In this document: positions 43,232 through 52,541 of the stretch, in pieces
Numbering within the stretch: position 1 is the stretch's first letter
How the letters are laid out: each line of letters opens with the position of its first letter
NCBI GenBank assembly: GCA_963669405.2
Contig: CAXXHF010000002.1
Location: forward strand, 620,001 to 684,000
Direction of reading: 5' to 3'
Source: Aureisphaera sp963669405
Lineage (GTDB): Bacteria; Bacteroidota; Bacteroidia; Flavobacteriales; Flavobacteriaceae
DNA length: 64,000 bases
The notes under the pieces: model-generated
Seen by the model: only the letters and a program-made list of their open reading frames with translations
Databases searched by the model: none
What the model was told of the DNA's origin: nothing
Translations under genes and position numbers: made by a program

Positions 43232-44102
43232 TTAGCAATTGTTTTTTACATTCTTCAATACTTGCTTTGATCTCAGGATCTAATTCTGGTTCTTTTATGT
43301 CGGATTTTTTCTGTAGTTCTTCCAACAATATGGTTGCCACCAATAAACGTGCCGCTGGTTTATTATCTGCAGGGATAGCATACCAAGGTGCATGAGGCTT
43401 GGAAGTTCTATTGATTAAATCTTCGTAGCATTCCATATATTGATTCCAAAGTTTTCGCTCTTTGAGATCACCTGGAGAAAACTTCCAGTTCTTTTCTTTC
43501 TTTTCAAGTCTTCTTATCAGTCTATTTTTCTGTTCATCTTTGGAAAGGTTGAGAAAAAATTTGAAAACAAGGGTTCCATTTTGTGCTATGGTCTTTTCAA
43601 AATTATTTATCTGCTCAAAACGCTTATTCCAAAAACTGTCATTTATATCTTCAAGCGAATGAACATCTGGCAATCCTTCTTCCAAGATATACCCTGGATG
43701 TACTCGGGTTACCAAGACATTTTCATAATGTGTCCTATTAAAAACCCCAAACTTACCCCTAGCGGGTAGCGCAATATAATGGCGCCATAAGAAATCGTGC
43801 TTACGTTCCAACTCTGTAGGCACTTTAAAACTATGAACCACTACTCCACGTGCGTTGAAATCCTTAAAGACCTCCCGTATAAGACTATCTTTTCCTGCTG
43901 TATCCATTCCCTGAAGACACACTAAAACAGCATATTTTCCATGTGCATAGAGTGTATCTTGAAGTTCCCCTAATCTTTCACGGGTTTCTTCCAGTTCTTT
44001 TTCCAATTCCTTTTTGGAAGCATCATAATCTTCATAAGTGATACTTTCGTTTATTTGAAAAGGCCCCGTAACTTTGTAATCTGAAATAGTTATCGATTTC
44101 AT
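43224..44102 (-). CDS. PPK2-family polyphosphate:nucleotide phosphotransferase
   Basis: A 292-residue kinase with P-loop GMDTAGKD (65-72), the lid region HDFLWRHYIALPARGKFGVFNRTHYE and the later WKFSPGDLKERKLWNQYMECYEDLINRTS typical of PPK2 enzymes. It moves phosphate between polyphosphate and nucleoside mono- or diphosphates. It is a one-domain form, and the class (I, II or III) cannot be set reliably by eye. Cotranscribed and translationally coupled with the M28 peptidase, an unexpected pairing. Confidence 0.92.
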   Translation of the reverse strand: MKSITISDYKVTGPFQINESITYEDYDASKKELEKELEETRERLGELQDTLYAHGKYAVLVCLQGMDTAGKDSLIREVFKDFNARGVVVHSFKVPTELERKHDFLWRHYIALPARGKFGVFNRTHYENVLVTRVHPGYILEEGLPDVHSLEDINDSFWNKRFEQINNFEKTIAQNGTLVFKFFLNLSKDEQKNRLIRRLEKKEKNWKFSPGDLKERKLWNQYMECYEDLINRTSKPHAPWYAIPADNKPAARLLVATILLEELQKKSDIKEPELDPEIKASIEECKKQLLNE

Positions 44103-44313
44103 ACGTGTTTTTTACAATATGGCTAAATATAGAAAACATTATCTGAAAAGTTGTGATGAAGATTAGCTATAACATTAAAATAACAGATTTCTTCCCAGTG
44201 ATTATTGCACCAAATATCCCTACAATTTTTTAATAATTTAATTAAACAATATCGTGGCGAATATCAATTTTTTATTGTAAAATTGTTTAACCTACTTAAT
44301 AACCCCAAATACT

Positions 44314-45087
44314 ATGAGTATAACAACTACCCTAATGGTAGCCGCACTTTCATTGTTTGTTTCTAAAGACGTTACTGATTGTGAAATGGCTTACCAAGAT
44401 GCCACATCTGGTTACCAACATCTTAAAAAATCCATGCAAGCCAACAATTTGGACCACATTAAACAATATGCGGACCGAGCGAAGTCTTCATTGGAAAAAG
44501 CTAATGCAACCCTGAAAAGTTGTGGGTGCACTGAAGCGGAAAATGCCTCTTTCAACACATTGGAACAATTGGAAAAAGCTTTGGAAAAGGAGACCTTTGA
44601 AAGAAGTCGTTATCATGTTAGTAAAGCCAAGGTAAGTGCACAGCTCATCATTACATCGCTAGATGTTTGTGGTGAAAATGGGTTGTTATCTACTATTAAT
44701 GAAGAGGAAGAAACCTTATTAAGCCAAGAGGAAGAATTATTGGCTCAACAACAACGATTACTAGATCAACAAAAAAAGATCGAGGAACAAATTCAAAAAC
44801 AAAAGCAATTACAGCAGAGGCTTTCAAACGAAAAAAAGCAAAAACTGGCACAACAATTAGCAATTAAACAAGCAGCAGAAACCAGTTTAAGCGAATTAAA
44901 ATCTGCTATGATGAGCGTGACCAAATCCTTGGAATGTAACACAATCAATTACGACAACCTAGATTCTTTTTACAGAACGGAAGAAATACTCGAAACAGAA
45001 ACCGTACAAGCCACACGTCTTTTTTATGCTAAAAAAACAGAAGAAATGGTACAGCTGCTTCTCAATACATTAGAAGATTGTGAATGA
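44314..45087 (+). CDS. Exported cysteine-containing coiled-coil protein of unknown function
   Basis: A 257-residue protein with a short hydrophobic head (TTTLMVAALSLFV) that looks like a signal peptide. Two similar helical units flank a long glutamine- and glutamate-rich coiled coil (about 130-185: LLSQEEELLAQQQRLLDQQKK, then EEQIQKQKQLQQRLSNEKKQ). Cysteines occur in SCGC (69-71), DVCGEN, SLECNT and near the end (LEDCE). I do not recognise the family. It is monocistronic and convergent with the response-regulator gene. Confidence 0.65.
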   Translation: MSITTTLMVAALSLFVSKDVTDCEMAYQDATSGYQHLKKSMQANNLDHIKQYADRAKSSLEKANATLKSCGCTEAENASFNTLEQLEKALEKETFERSRYHVSKAKVSAQLIITSLDVCGENGLLSTINEEEETLLSQEEELLAQQQRLLDQQKKIEEQIQKQKQLQQRLSNEKKQKLAQQLAIKQAAETSLSELKSAMMSVTKSLECNTINYDNLDSFYRTEEILETETVQATRLFYAKKTEEMVQLLLNTLEDCE

Positions 45088-45119
45088 TATAGGAGAGTTT
45101 ACCGAAATTCGGTAAGTTT

Positions 45120-46283
45120 CTATTTGGTAGCAAATAATTTTACGTCACCTTCGGTAACTTCTTGGTTTCCAAGTATAATAAGACGTTCCACTACATTTCT
45201 TAATTCGCGGATATTTCCAGTCCAATCGTATCCCTGAAGTAGCTTCACTGCTTTTTCTGTGAAGTTCTTTTGGCCAGTACCTTGTTCATCTGCAATCTTT
45301 TTACTGAAATGCTGTATTAGTAAAGGAATGTCATCCCTACGATCATTAAGCGCAGGAACCTTAATAAGGATGACTGCCAGACGGTGGTAGAGATCTTCCC
45401 TGAATTTACCATCTTTAATTTCTTTTTTTAGATCCTTATTGGTAGCGGCTACCACCCTTACATCTACTTTAATGTCCTTATCGCTCCCTACTCGTTGTAC
45501 ACGGTTTTCCTGAAGGGCTCGAAGCACTTTTGCCTGTGCAGATAGACTCATGTCGCCAACCTCATCTAAAAAGATAGTACCTCCATTGGCCGCTTCAAAT
45601 TTTCCAGCCCTATCTTTATTGGCACTTGTAAAGGCACCCTTGACATGACCAAACAACTCACTTTCAATAAGCTCACTTGGAATGGCAGCACAGTTCACTT
45701 CTATCATTGGACCTTTAGATCGTTCACTTTTCTGATGGAGCCAATGAGCCACCAATTCTTTCCCGGTTCCATTAGGCCCAGTAATTAACACTCGAGCTTC
45801 TGTAGGAGCTACCTTTTCAATCATTTCTTTTATTTGAGATATCTCTGGAGAATCACCAATCATCTCATATTTTTTCCCCACTTTTTTCTTTAATCGAGTA
45901 TTTTCAACGACAAGCTCTTTTCTATCTAGGGCATTTCTAACTGTATTTAGAAGTCTATTGAGATCTGGTGGTTTAGAAATATAATCGAATGCCCCCAAGC
46001 GCATGGTGTTTACCGCAGTATCTAAATCCCCGTGTCCAGAAATCATCACAATAGGGACTTCGGGTTTAATTTTTTTAACTGCCTCCAGCACTTCTACCCC
46101 ATCCATTTTCGGCATTTTAATATCACAAAGAATTAGATCAAAATCTTCCTTTTTAATGATGTCAATTCCAACAAGTCCGTCCTCGGCTTCAGACACTTCG
46201 TAGGTATTACTTTCTTCGCTAAGTATCTTTACAAGCACTCTTCTAATGGCTGCTTCATCTTCAATAATAAGTATTCTAGGCAT
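45120..46283 (-). CDS. Sigma-54 activator response regulator without DNA-binding domain
   Basis: A 387-residue NtrC-type protein. The receiver domain has the phosphorylation site D54 (LILCDIKMP). The AAA+ domain has Walker A GPNGTGKE (169-176), the sigma-54 contact loop as GAFTSA (216-221, where GAFTGA is usual), Walker B GTIFLDEVG (235-243) and GNIRELRN (356-363). It stops 24 residues after that segment, so the usual C-terminal Fis helix-turn-helix is absent. It would act on sigma-54 polymerase from solution or through a partner. No histidine kinase is next to it; the upstream gene encodes an outer-membrane protein 2 bp away. Confidence 0.9.
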   Translation of the reverse strand: MPRILIIEDEAAIRRVLVKILSEESNTYEVSEAEDGLVGIDIIKKEDFDLILCDIKMPKMDGVEVLEAVKKIKPEVPIVMISGHGDLDTAVNTMRLGAFDYISKPPDLNRLLNTVRNALDRKELVVENTRLKKKVGKKYEMIGDSPEISQIKEMIEKVAPTEARVLITGPNGTGKELVAHWLHQKSERSKGPMIEVNCAAIPSELIESELFGHVKGAFTSANKDRAGKFEAANGGTIFLDEVGDMSLSAQAKVLRALQENRVQRVGSDKDIKVDVRVVAATNKDLKKEIKDGKFREDLYHRLAVILIKVPALNDRRDDIPLLIQHFSKKIADEQGTGQKNFTEKAVKLLQGYDWTGNIRELRNVVERLIILGNQEVTEGDVKLFATK

Positions 46284-46285
46284 CG

Positions 46286-47203
46286 TTACAGTTTAAATTT
46301 AATTCCTGATCTAAGATAGTAAGTATTTGCTTCATTTATCTTGTATAAACTATTCCTTTTTCCATCCCTAAGTCTAATTTCATTAAACATGGTATATCCT
46401 CCATAAACATAGAACAATAGATGTTTTGTAAAGAAATATTCATACCCCAAACCTCCCAAGACCAAGGTCATTGAAATGTTTTCTGCGGTGGTGGATGTGC
46501 CATCTGTTTTGGCCACTTCCAGATTATTCTGAATGTTAGAGAAGAAACCATCTAGGGTTACAAATCCCTGAAATGCGTGTTTCTTTCCATGTCTGTATTT
46601 AAGATTGGTTTTGGGTGTCCCAACCGAATAAGACCAATTGGGGTGAAACTTCCTATGGTAATTCACTACAGGAATGGGAAATGGTCTTCCTGCATTGGTT
46701 GTATAATTAAGTCCCAATATAAGTCTGTCAGGCTTGGCAATGGTATCGCCAGAGCGATCTCTAATAACAAAAACTGCTCCTGTAAAGTTGACATCCCTAT
46801 TGGTTAACTCACTCTCTTCTAAATTGGAATTCACTTCGGCCCCTACCTTTGCTGCAAAACGCCAATGATCTTTGATCTTGAAAGTATAAGACAATGATCC
46901 TCTGAATAATTGAAATCTACCCAGATTGGTCACATCAAAAGGAACCTGATCTTCAAAATCCAAGTCCAGATTACGGTATTCCAAACCTGCCACTAGATAA
47001 CTTCCTTCCCAATTAAGACGAACAGGTACATTTACAAAAGCCCGAAATCTACTCACGGAGTTCTCAGAATCAGATTGAGGTATATACGTATATTCTACCC
47101 GTGCCAAATCTGTACTTTGTGCATATATGCTTGTTCCAAAAGACAGAACAATTGGTAATAGCAACAAAATTATTTTTTTACATAAAATATTCCGAAAGAT
47201 CAA
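46286..47203 (-). CDS. DUF6268-like outer-membrane beta-barrel protein
   Basis: A 305-residue protein starting at TTG (47203) with a signal peptide (1-28, ending SIYAQ). The rest is a series of amphipathic beta strands (RFQLFRGSLSYTFKIKDHWRFAAKVGAEVN, KTNLKYRHGKKHAFQGFVTLDGFF) ending in YLRSGIKFKL, typical of outer-membrane barrels and matching the DUF6268 group as I know it. It lies 2 bp before the sigma-54 activator gene, which suggests cotranscription. Transported substrate unknown. Confidence 0.78.
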   Translation of the reverse strand: MIFRNILCKKIILLLLPIVLSFGTSIYAQSTDLARVEYTYIPQSDSENSVSRFRAFVNVPVRLNWEGSYLVAGLEYRNLDLDFEDQVPFDVTNLGRFQLFRGSLSYTFKIKDHWRFAAKVGAEVNSNLEESELTNRDVNFTGAVFVIRDRSGDTIAKPDRLILGLNYTTNAGRPFPIPVVNYHRKFHPNWSYSVGTPKTNLKYRHGKKHAFQGFVTLDGFFSNIQNNLEVAKTDGTSTTAENISMTLVLGGLGYEYFFTKHLLFYVYGGYTMFNEIRLRDGKRNSLYKINEANTYYLRSGIKFKL

Positions 47204-47314
47204 AAGCGCACTATTTTAAGAGCCATAGCCAGCACGGCAATGTACAATTAATTTGTAGTTGAACAAACTAAAACTCCTAGGAGCTCATAAAATTGTGTCA
47301 AGAAAAAGTTTGAA

Positions 47315-48223
47315 TCACTCTTCTCCAGAAAAAGAACCTTCAGTTTTGATGTGAATATCGCGTTGTGGAAATGGAATAGTGATATTGTTTTCTCTAAAAA
47401 GAGCATCAATTTTAAAGCGAATATCACTTTTTATATAAGGGTCTATAAAACTATCTGAAACAAAAAAGTTTATTCTGAAGTTAAGGGAAAAATCACCAAA
47501 GTCTTCAAAAGAAACAAAGGGTTTAGGCTTTTTCAATATCCTACTATCTTCAGCTACACTCTGCAACAACAATTCTTTTACTTTTTTAGTATCACTTCCA
47601 TAGGCTACACCTACAGCTACAAATTCCCGAGTGGTTTTATGGTTTTGGGTATAGTTGAGGATAGCATCTGTAATGAACTTATGATTAGGTATAACCAATA
47701 CTTTATCATCTCTAGTTATAGCTCTTGTAGTACGCAGTTTAATGTCTACCACCCGACCTACGCGGCCTTCCACCTCTACAATATCCCCTACCAATAGCGA
47801 CTTATCTACTATGATGAGAATTCCTCCTATTACATCCTGAAAAATCTCCTGAAGAGCTAACCCAATACCCACCAATAAAGCAGCAGAAGCAGCCAAAACT
47901 GGAGTGACATTAACCCCAGCAAAGCCTAAGATAGCAAAGAAGACTATGATGTAAATTACATATTGTACAAATTTGAAAAAGCTAAAAAACTTCAGGGTAT
48001 CGGTTTCATCCATCTTCCTAGTGAAGAACCTACGCACCCATTTTAAAAGAAATTTGGTAACGAAAAAAGAAAAGGCGATGAGAAGAAGTAGCCCTATAGT
48101 AATATGGACCTGATTTTCATCCTTGCCAAAATGAAAACCAAAATTGAGGATTTCTTTAATATTTCCCCAAATATCTTCTTTTACAACTTCTGAAAGTTTC
48201 TCGGTAATATCTTCTTCCTGCAC
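47315..48223 (-). CDS. MscS-family mechanosensitive channel
   Basis: A 302-residue channel starting at GTG (48223). Membrane helices lie at about 41-63 and 83-102. The pore helix TM3 (105-139) contains ASAALLVGIGLALQEIFQDVIGGILIIVD. The beta domain follows (VGDIVEVEGRVGRVVDIKLRTTRAITRDDKVLVIPNHKFI) and then the C-terminal vestibule. It releases solutes on osmotic downshock. The stop of the upstream ABC permease lies 3 bp away, so the gene is likely transcribed from the ABC exporter operon. Confidence 0.92.
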   Translation of the reverse strand: MQEEDITEKLSEVVKEDIWGNIKEILNFGFHFGKDENQVHITIGLLLLIAFSFFVTKFLLKWVRRFFTRKMDETDTLKFFSFFKFVQYVIYIIVFFAILGFAGVNVTPVLAASAALLVGIGLALQEIFQDVIGGILIIVDKSLLVGDIVEVEGRVGRVVDIKLRTTRAITRDDKVLVIPNHKFITDAILNYTQNHKTTREFVAVGVAYGSDTKKVKELLLQSVAEDSRILKKPKPFVSFEDFGDFSLNFRINFFVSDSFIDPYIKSDIRFKIDALFRENNITIPFPQRDIHIKTEGSFSGEE

Positions 48224-48226
48224 TAA

Positions 48227-49528
48227 TTAGTATTTAAGCCACTTAATAATTTCCTTGTAGCTTGCCTTTTTTCCGTACATTAAAATACCTACCCTGTATA
48301 TCTTGGAGGCAAACCAAACGGTCCCCATAAAGGTAGCAAATAATATGACTACCGAAAGAATTTGTTGCCAAATAGGGACTCCAAAAGGAATTCGCATCAG
48401 CATAACCACAGGTGAGGTAAAGGGTATGTATGAAAAAACCTGAGAGACAGTTCCGTGAGGATCTTCTATTACAGTAAATGCCCCCACATATACAGCCAAA
48501 ATAAGCGGCACCAAGATAGGAATCATGAATTGTTGCGTATCTGTCTCACTATCTACAGCAGCTCCAATAGCTGCGTACATGGAAGCATACAGCAGGTATC
48601 CCCCTATAAAGAACAGCAGAAACATAATCACCAAATTTGCCATAGGTAATTTTTGAAAGGCAACAATAGCTTCCACCATCTTACCATCTATATCTGTACC
48701 CGCAGCCGCTTGCATTTGATCTGCCTGTATGGCCGCTGGATCAATGCCAAACACAAGGGTAACCACAAAACTTAGCACACTCAGTAAAACAACCCAAACA
48801 GTAAATTGTGTAACACCTGCCAAAGAGGTACCTATAATCTTACCTAGCAATAACTTAATAGGTTTCACAGAACTGATAATAACCTCTATAATTCGACTTG
48901 TTTTTTCTTCAATAACACTACGCATAATCATATTACCGTAGATGATGATAAACATAAACAACAAATAACCAGCAATGCCACCAAACATAAGTTTAAGCAC
49001 TGAATCCAACTCCGAGGTTTCTTCCCCATCAAAAGTTTCCAATTGCGTTTCTACACGTACCCGTAAGGCATCAATTTGACCTGCATTAAACCCACTTTCC
49101 TCCAACTTCAAAGAATTTGCCTTCTTCCTTATGGCCCTTTCTATATCGCTTAGCACAGGAAGGGATGGAGAGTCTTCTGAATAGAACGTTATGGACTTTG
49201 CCAATTCATCAATGTTCTTATTGTTTGGAATATAAAGCAATCCGTATACTTCATTTTCCTGTGTGTTCTTTTTGGCTTCCTCTAAAGGGATAGCTGACAG
49301 CATTTCAAATTTCAAATCGTCATCGTCTTCAAACTGGTTTAGAAAAAGACCGCTTTCATCTAATACAGAAATGGTACGTACTTTATCGTTATTAAGTTGA
49401 GACAGGTATGCTACCAAACTGATAAGCGCCACCATAATTAGTGGACTTAAAAAGGTCATGATAATGAACGATTTGTTTTTTACCTTGGTAAGATACTCGC
49501 GTTTTATAATGAGGGAAAGATGATTCAT
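48227..49528 (-). CDS. ABC-2 type exporter permease (NatB-like)
   Basis: A 433-residue membrane protein. One helix near the N-terminus (SFIIMTFLSPLIMVALISLVAYL, about 19-41) is followed by a large extracytoplasmic domain (about 45-180) and a block of five to six helices. MRSVIEEKTSRIIEVIISSVKPIKLLLGKIIG, between the second and third helices, is the family hallmark. It pairs with the ATPase that precedes it by 13 bp. Homologues export sodium, drugs or peptides; the substrate here is unknown. Confidence 0.9.
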   Translation of the reverse strand: MNHLSLIIKREYLTKVKNKSFIIMTFLSPLIMVALISLVAYLSQLNNDKVRTISVLDESGLFLNQFEDDDDLKFEMLSAIPLEEAKKNTQENEVYGLLYIPNNKNIDELAKSITFYSEDSPSLPVLSDIERAIRKKANSLKLEESGFNAGQIDALRVRVETQLETFDGEETSELDSVLKLMFGGIAGYLLFMFIIIYGNMIMRSVIEEKTSRIIEVIISSVKPIKLLLGKIIGTSLAGVTQFTVWVVLLSVLSFVVTLVFGIDPAAIQADQMQAAAGTDIDGKMVEAIVAFQKLPMANLVIMFLLFFIGGYLLYASMYAAIGAAVDSETDTQQFMIPILVPLILAVYVGAFTVIEDPHGTVSQVFSYIPFTSPVVMLMRIPFGVPIWQQILSVVILFATFMGTVWFASKIYRVGILMYGKKASYKEIIKWLKY

Positions 49529-49541
49529 GTTTCGAAGTTTT

Positions 49542-50465
49542 TTAGTGATTCTGAACAGCTTGGATGAAAATATCGTTGGCAGAAGGGATCACTTCTACAA
49601 AGTGTGTTACCTGCCCCTTGCTTGCCAAGTATCCCAAAAGATCATTTGCTGCTCCGTTGGAAACCTTGATCGTGTACTGTAATTCGTCATTAATGGTTTT
49701 GAAAGTAGCTGGAGTTATTTCGAAACGCTCTTTCAACTCTTTGGAAACTGTTTCTTTAGCATCCGTAACCAGCCCCACTTCATAGGTGTTGGATCTAAAC
49801 TGCCGCTTGATGTCTATAAGTTTCCCATCCAGAATTTTATTGGATTCATGAATGAGCGCTATATGATCACACATCTCTTCTACCGATTCCATACGGTGTG
49901 TGGAAAAGATGACAGTAGCTCCTTCATCGCGGAGTTTTAAAATCTCATCTTTTATTAAATTGGCATTAATGGGATCGAATCCACTAAAAGGTTCGTCAAA
50001 AATGAGCAATTTGGGTTGGTGGAGTACCGTGACCACAAACTGAATTTTCTGTGCCATCCCTTTAGATAGTTCCTGAATTTTCTTGTTCCACCAATCACCT
50101 ATTTCCAATCGCTCAAACCAGTACTTCAACCTTTTTCTGGCTTCAGCCTTAGAAAGGCCTTTTAATTGGGCCAGGTATAGGGCTTGCTCACCAACTTTCA
50201 TCGACTTATATAAACCCCGTTCTTCGGGCAAATAACCTATTTGCTGTATATGATGTGGCTGTAGGGGTTCACCGTCTAAATAGACCGATCCTGTATCGGG
50301 CATAGTGATTTGGTTGATAATACGTATAAAGGTAGTTTTACCAGCCCCATTAGGCCCTAAAAGACCAAATATACTTCCTTTAGGAACTTCAATAGAAACA
50401 TTGTTCAATGCCCGATAAGCACCATACGATTTAGAAACTTGTTTTGCAGCAAGCAGATTGTCCAT
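49542..50465 (-). CDS. ABC exporter ATP-binding protein (NatA-like)
   Basis: A 307-residue ATPase with Walker A GPNGAGKT (37-44), signature LSKGM (133-137) and Walker B LLIFDE (153-158) followed by PFSGFDP. Residues about 220-307 form the extra domain with a DUF4162-like pattern (SNTYEVGLVTDAKETVSKEL ... FVEVIPSANDIFIQAV). It is the first gene of the exporter operon and energises the permease encoded next. Confidence 0.92.
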   Translation of the reverse strand: MDNLLAAKQVSKSYGAYRALNNVSIEVPKGSIFGLLGPNGAGKTTFIRIINQITMPDTGSVYLDGEPLQPHHIQQIGYLPEERGLYKSMKVGEQALYLAQLKGLSKAEARKRLKYWFERLEIGDWWNKKIQELSKGMAQKIQFVVTVLHQPKLLIFDEPFSGFDPINANLIKDEILKLRDEGATVIFSTHRMESVEEMCDHIALIHESNKILDGKLIDIKRQFRSNTYEVGLVTDAKETVSKELKERFEITPATFKTINDELQYTIKVSNGAANDLLGYLASKGQVTHFVEVIPSANDIFIQAVQNH

Positions 50466-50627
50466 AGATAAAATTGTAAAGGGTAAAGATATTTAAACCT
50501 TCGATAGTAACAGAAGTTTTAAACGAATCATCTGTATGTAGATCAAATATTAAAAATGTTACGAACTTCCCGATTAAAATTAACCTCGAAATGTTCTTTT
50601 AAGAAGGTTTTCCCATAAAAAACAAAA

Positions 50628-50655
50628 CCCACCCTTAGATGACTCAAAGGGTGGG
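50628..50655 (-). terminator. Terminator of the grpE-dnaJ operon
   Basis: Perfect 9-bp stem CCCACCCTT / AAGGGTGGG with a 10-nt loop. It is followed on the minus strand by TTTTGTTTTTT, about 85 bp past the dnaJ stop. The rest of 50466-50740 shows no gene. Confidence 0.85.
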
Positions 50656-50740
50656 AAAAAAATTGCTATGAAAAAGAAAAATTATCGCTTTTAAGATTAG
50701 CGATTTTCAAATATAAGTAAAATAAATTAAAAGTCCTTAT

Positions 50741-51862
50741 TTATGAAAACATATCTTTAACCTTCTCAAAAAAGGACTTATCCTCTTTTTCGGGTTTAGG
50801 TTCAAAATGCTCATCGTTGCTCATTTTTTCGAAAAATTCGCGCTGTTCTTTGGTAAGACTCTTTGGCGTCCAAACATTTACGTGAACTAATAAGTCGCCC
50901 TTACCATATCCATTAACACTAGGAATTCCTTTATTTCTTAATCGTAAAATTTTACCACTCTGTGCTCCAGATTCGATCTTAATTCTCACTTTCCCAGAGA
51001 CCGTTTCTATCTCTTTTGATGTCCCTAAAGCAGCTTCAGAAAAGCTTACATAAAGATCATAATGAAGATTATCTCCTTCTCTTTGTAGGTATTGGTGCGG
51101 CAACTCTTCAATAGCCACCAAAAGGTCTCCAGCAATTCCATTTCCCGGTGCATCGTTACCTTTGCCGGAAACTTTTAACTGCATTCCATCTACCACCCCT
51201 GCAGGAATTTTTATGGAAACCGTTTCTTCCTGAGCAATCATTCCATGTGCATCTGCACCAGAAGGAGCTTTATCTATTGTCTGCCCGGAGCCTTTACAGG
51301 TACTACAAGTGGCAGAGGTTTGCATACGTCCTAGTATGGTATTTTGTATTCTGGTAACCTGTCCATGACCATTACAAGTACCACAGGTACTATAGGTAGT
51401 TCCTGGTGCAACACGTTTGCGCTTCACCTTTATTTTCTTCTCTACCCCGTTGGCAATCTCTTCTAACGTAAGTTTTACACGAATACGAAGGTTACTTCCC
51501 TTCATACGACGTTGACCGCCACCGCCAAAACCACCAAAACCGCCAAAGCCGCCACCGCCGCCGAAAGCGCTTCCAAAAATATCACCAAACTGACTGAAAA
51601 TGTCATCCATGTTCATACCACCACCACCAAAGCCACCACCTTCAAAGGCTTGATGACCATATTGGTCATATCGTGCTTTTTTATCTGGATCACTCAGGAC
51701 TTCATAGGCCTCTGCAGCCTTCTTGAACATTTCCTCAGCCTTTGTATCTCCTGGATTTTTGTCAGGATGGTATTCAATTGCTTTTTTACGGTATGCCTTT
51801 TTTATTTCGGCTGCCGAAGCACTCTTGGAAATACCCAGTATATCGTAAAAGTCTTCTTTCAT
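50741..51862 (-). CDS. dnaJ: Chaperone DnaJ with two of the four usual zinc motifs
   Basis: A 373-residue co-chaperone of DnaK. The J domain has HPD at 32-34. The Gly/Phe region (about 74-118) is rich in GGFGGFGG. The zinc region contains only two CxxCxGxG motifs, CGTCNGHG (160-167) and CSTCKGSG (186-193). The positions of the first and last motifs are occupied by cysteine-free sequence (KRVAPGTTYS and APSGADAHG). Similar reduced forms are known in flavobacteria. The C-terminal substrate-binding domain is complete. It follows grpE by 1 bp. Confidence 0.96.
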   Translation of the reverse strand: MKEDFYDILGISKSASAAEIKKAYRKKAIEYHPDKNPGDTKAEEMFKKAAEAYEVLSDPDKKARYDQYGHQAFEGGGFGGGGMNMDDIFSQFGDIFGSAFGGGGGFGGFGGFGGGGQRRMKGSNLRIRVKLTLEEIANGVEKKIKVKRKRVAPGTTYSTCGTCNGHGQVTRIQNTILGRMQTSATCSTCKGSGQTIDKAPSGADAHGMIAQEETVSIKIPAGVVDGMQLKVSGKGNDAPGNGIAGDLLVAIEELPHQYLQREGDNLHYDLYVSFSEAALGTSKEIETVSGKVRIKIESGAQSGKILRLRNKGIPSVNGYGKGDLLVHVNVWTPKSLTKEQREFFEKMSNDEHFEPKPEKEDKSFFEKVKDMFS

Positions 51863-51863
51863 A

Positions 51864-52406
51864 TTATTGTCCTATCACCACCTTTGGGTAGCGGATTATC
51901 TTTTCACCAAGGGTATATCCCTTTTCAATCACATCAATGATTTTCCCTTTAAGATCATCACTTGGAGCTGGGATTTGCGTTATAGCTTCATGCACATCAG
52001 CATTAAAAACATCTCCTATTTGGGTCCCGATCGTCTCCAGTCCTTTTTGCTTGAGGGTTTCCTTTAGCTTATTGCTTATTAATTCAATCCCTTTTAAATG
52101 TTCATCGCCCGTTTTCTCAATTTCCTTCAATGCACGATCAAAATCGTCCAACACAGGCAATAGGGAAATCATCACCTCACTACTGGCAGTTTTAAATAGC
52201 TCTACTCGTTCCTTTCCGGTTCTTCGCTTGTAATTTTCGAATTCGGCAAACAAACGCAAATAACGGTCCTTTTCTTGCTCCAGCTCTGCTTGTGCTTCTT
52301 TTAAAGGGTCTTTCTTTTCTTTTTTGGTTTTCTTTTTAGAAGTCTTTTCTTCTTTGGAAACAACTTCCTCCTTAATGGCTTCTTGGGTGTTATCTTTTTT
52401 GCTCAT
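51864..52406 (-). CDS. grpE: Nucleotide exchange factor GrpE
   Basis: A 180-residue protein. A lysine- and glutamate-rich N-terminal tail leads into the long dimerising helix (EQEKDRYLRLFAEFENYKRRTGKERVELF), and the beta domain ends with GYTLGEKIIRYPKVVIGQ, the family signature. It releases ADP from DnaK. Direct linkage to dnaJ is standard in Bacteroidota. No CIRCE-like inverted repeat is obvious upstream. Confidence 0.95.
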   Translation of the reverse strand: MSKKDNTQEAIKEEVVSKEEKTSKKKTKKEKKDPLKEAQAELEQEKDRYLRLFAEFENYKRRTGKERVELFKTASSEVMISLLPVLDDFDRALKEIEKTGDEHLKGIELISNKLKETLKQKGLETIGTQIGDVFNADVHEAITQIPAPSDDLKGKIIDVIEKGYTLGEKIIRYPKVVIGQ

Positions 52407-52541
52407 AGATGAGTCGCTCTTTGTATTTTTTTACTTGAGCGAGCAAAAGTACTGCCATTTCCATAAAAAATGCCAAAATGTCACAGTTCATTTTTTTAAA
52501 AACTAAAGTTATTGTTGTCTGTAGAGAAGAAGAAAGAAATC

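Noticed and set aside
51512..51940. Plus-strand open frame of 142 codons opposite dnaJ and grpE
   Set aside because: Its Thr/Ala-rich start is the antisense of the Gly/Phe region of DnaJ; no support for a gene.
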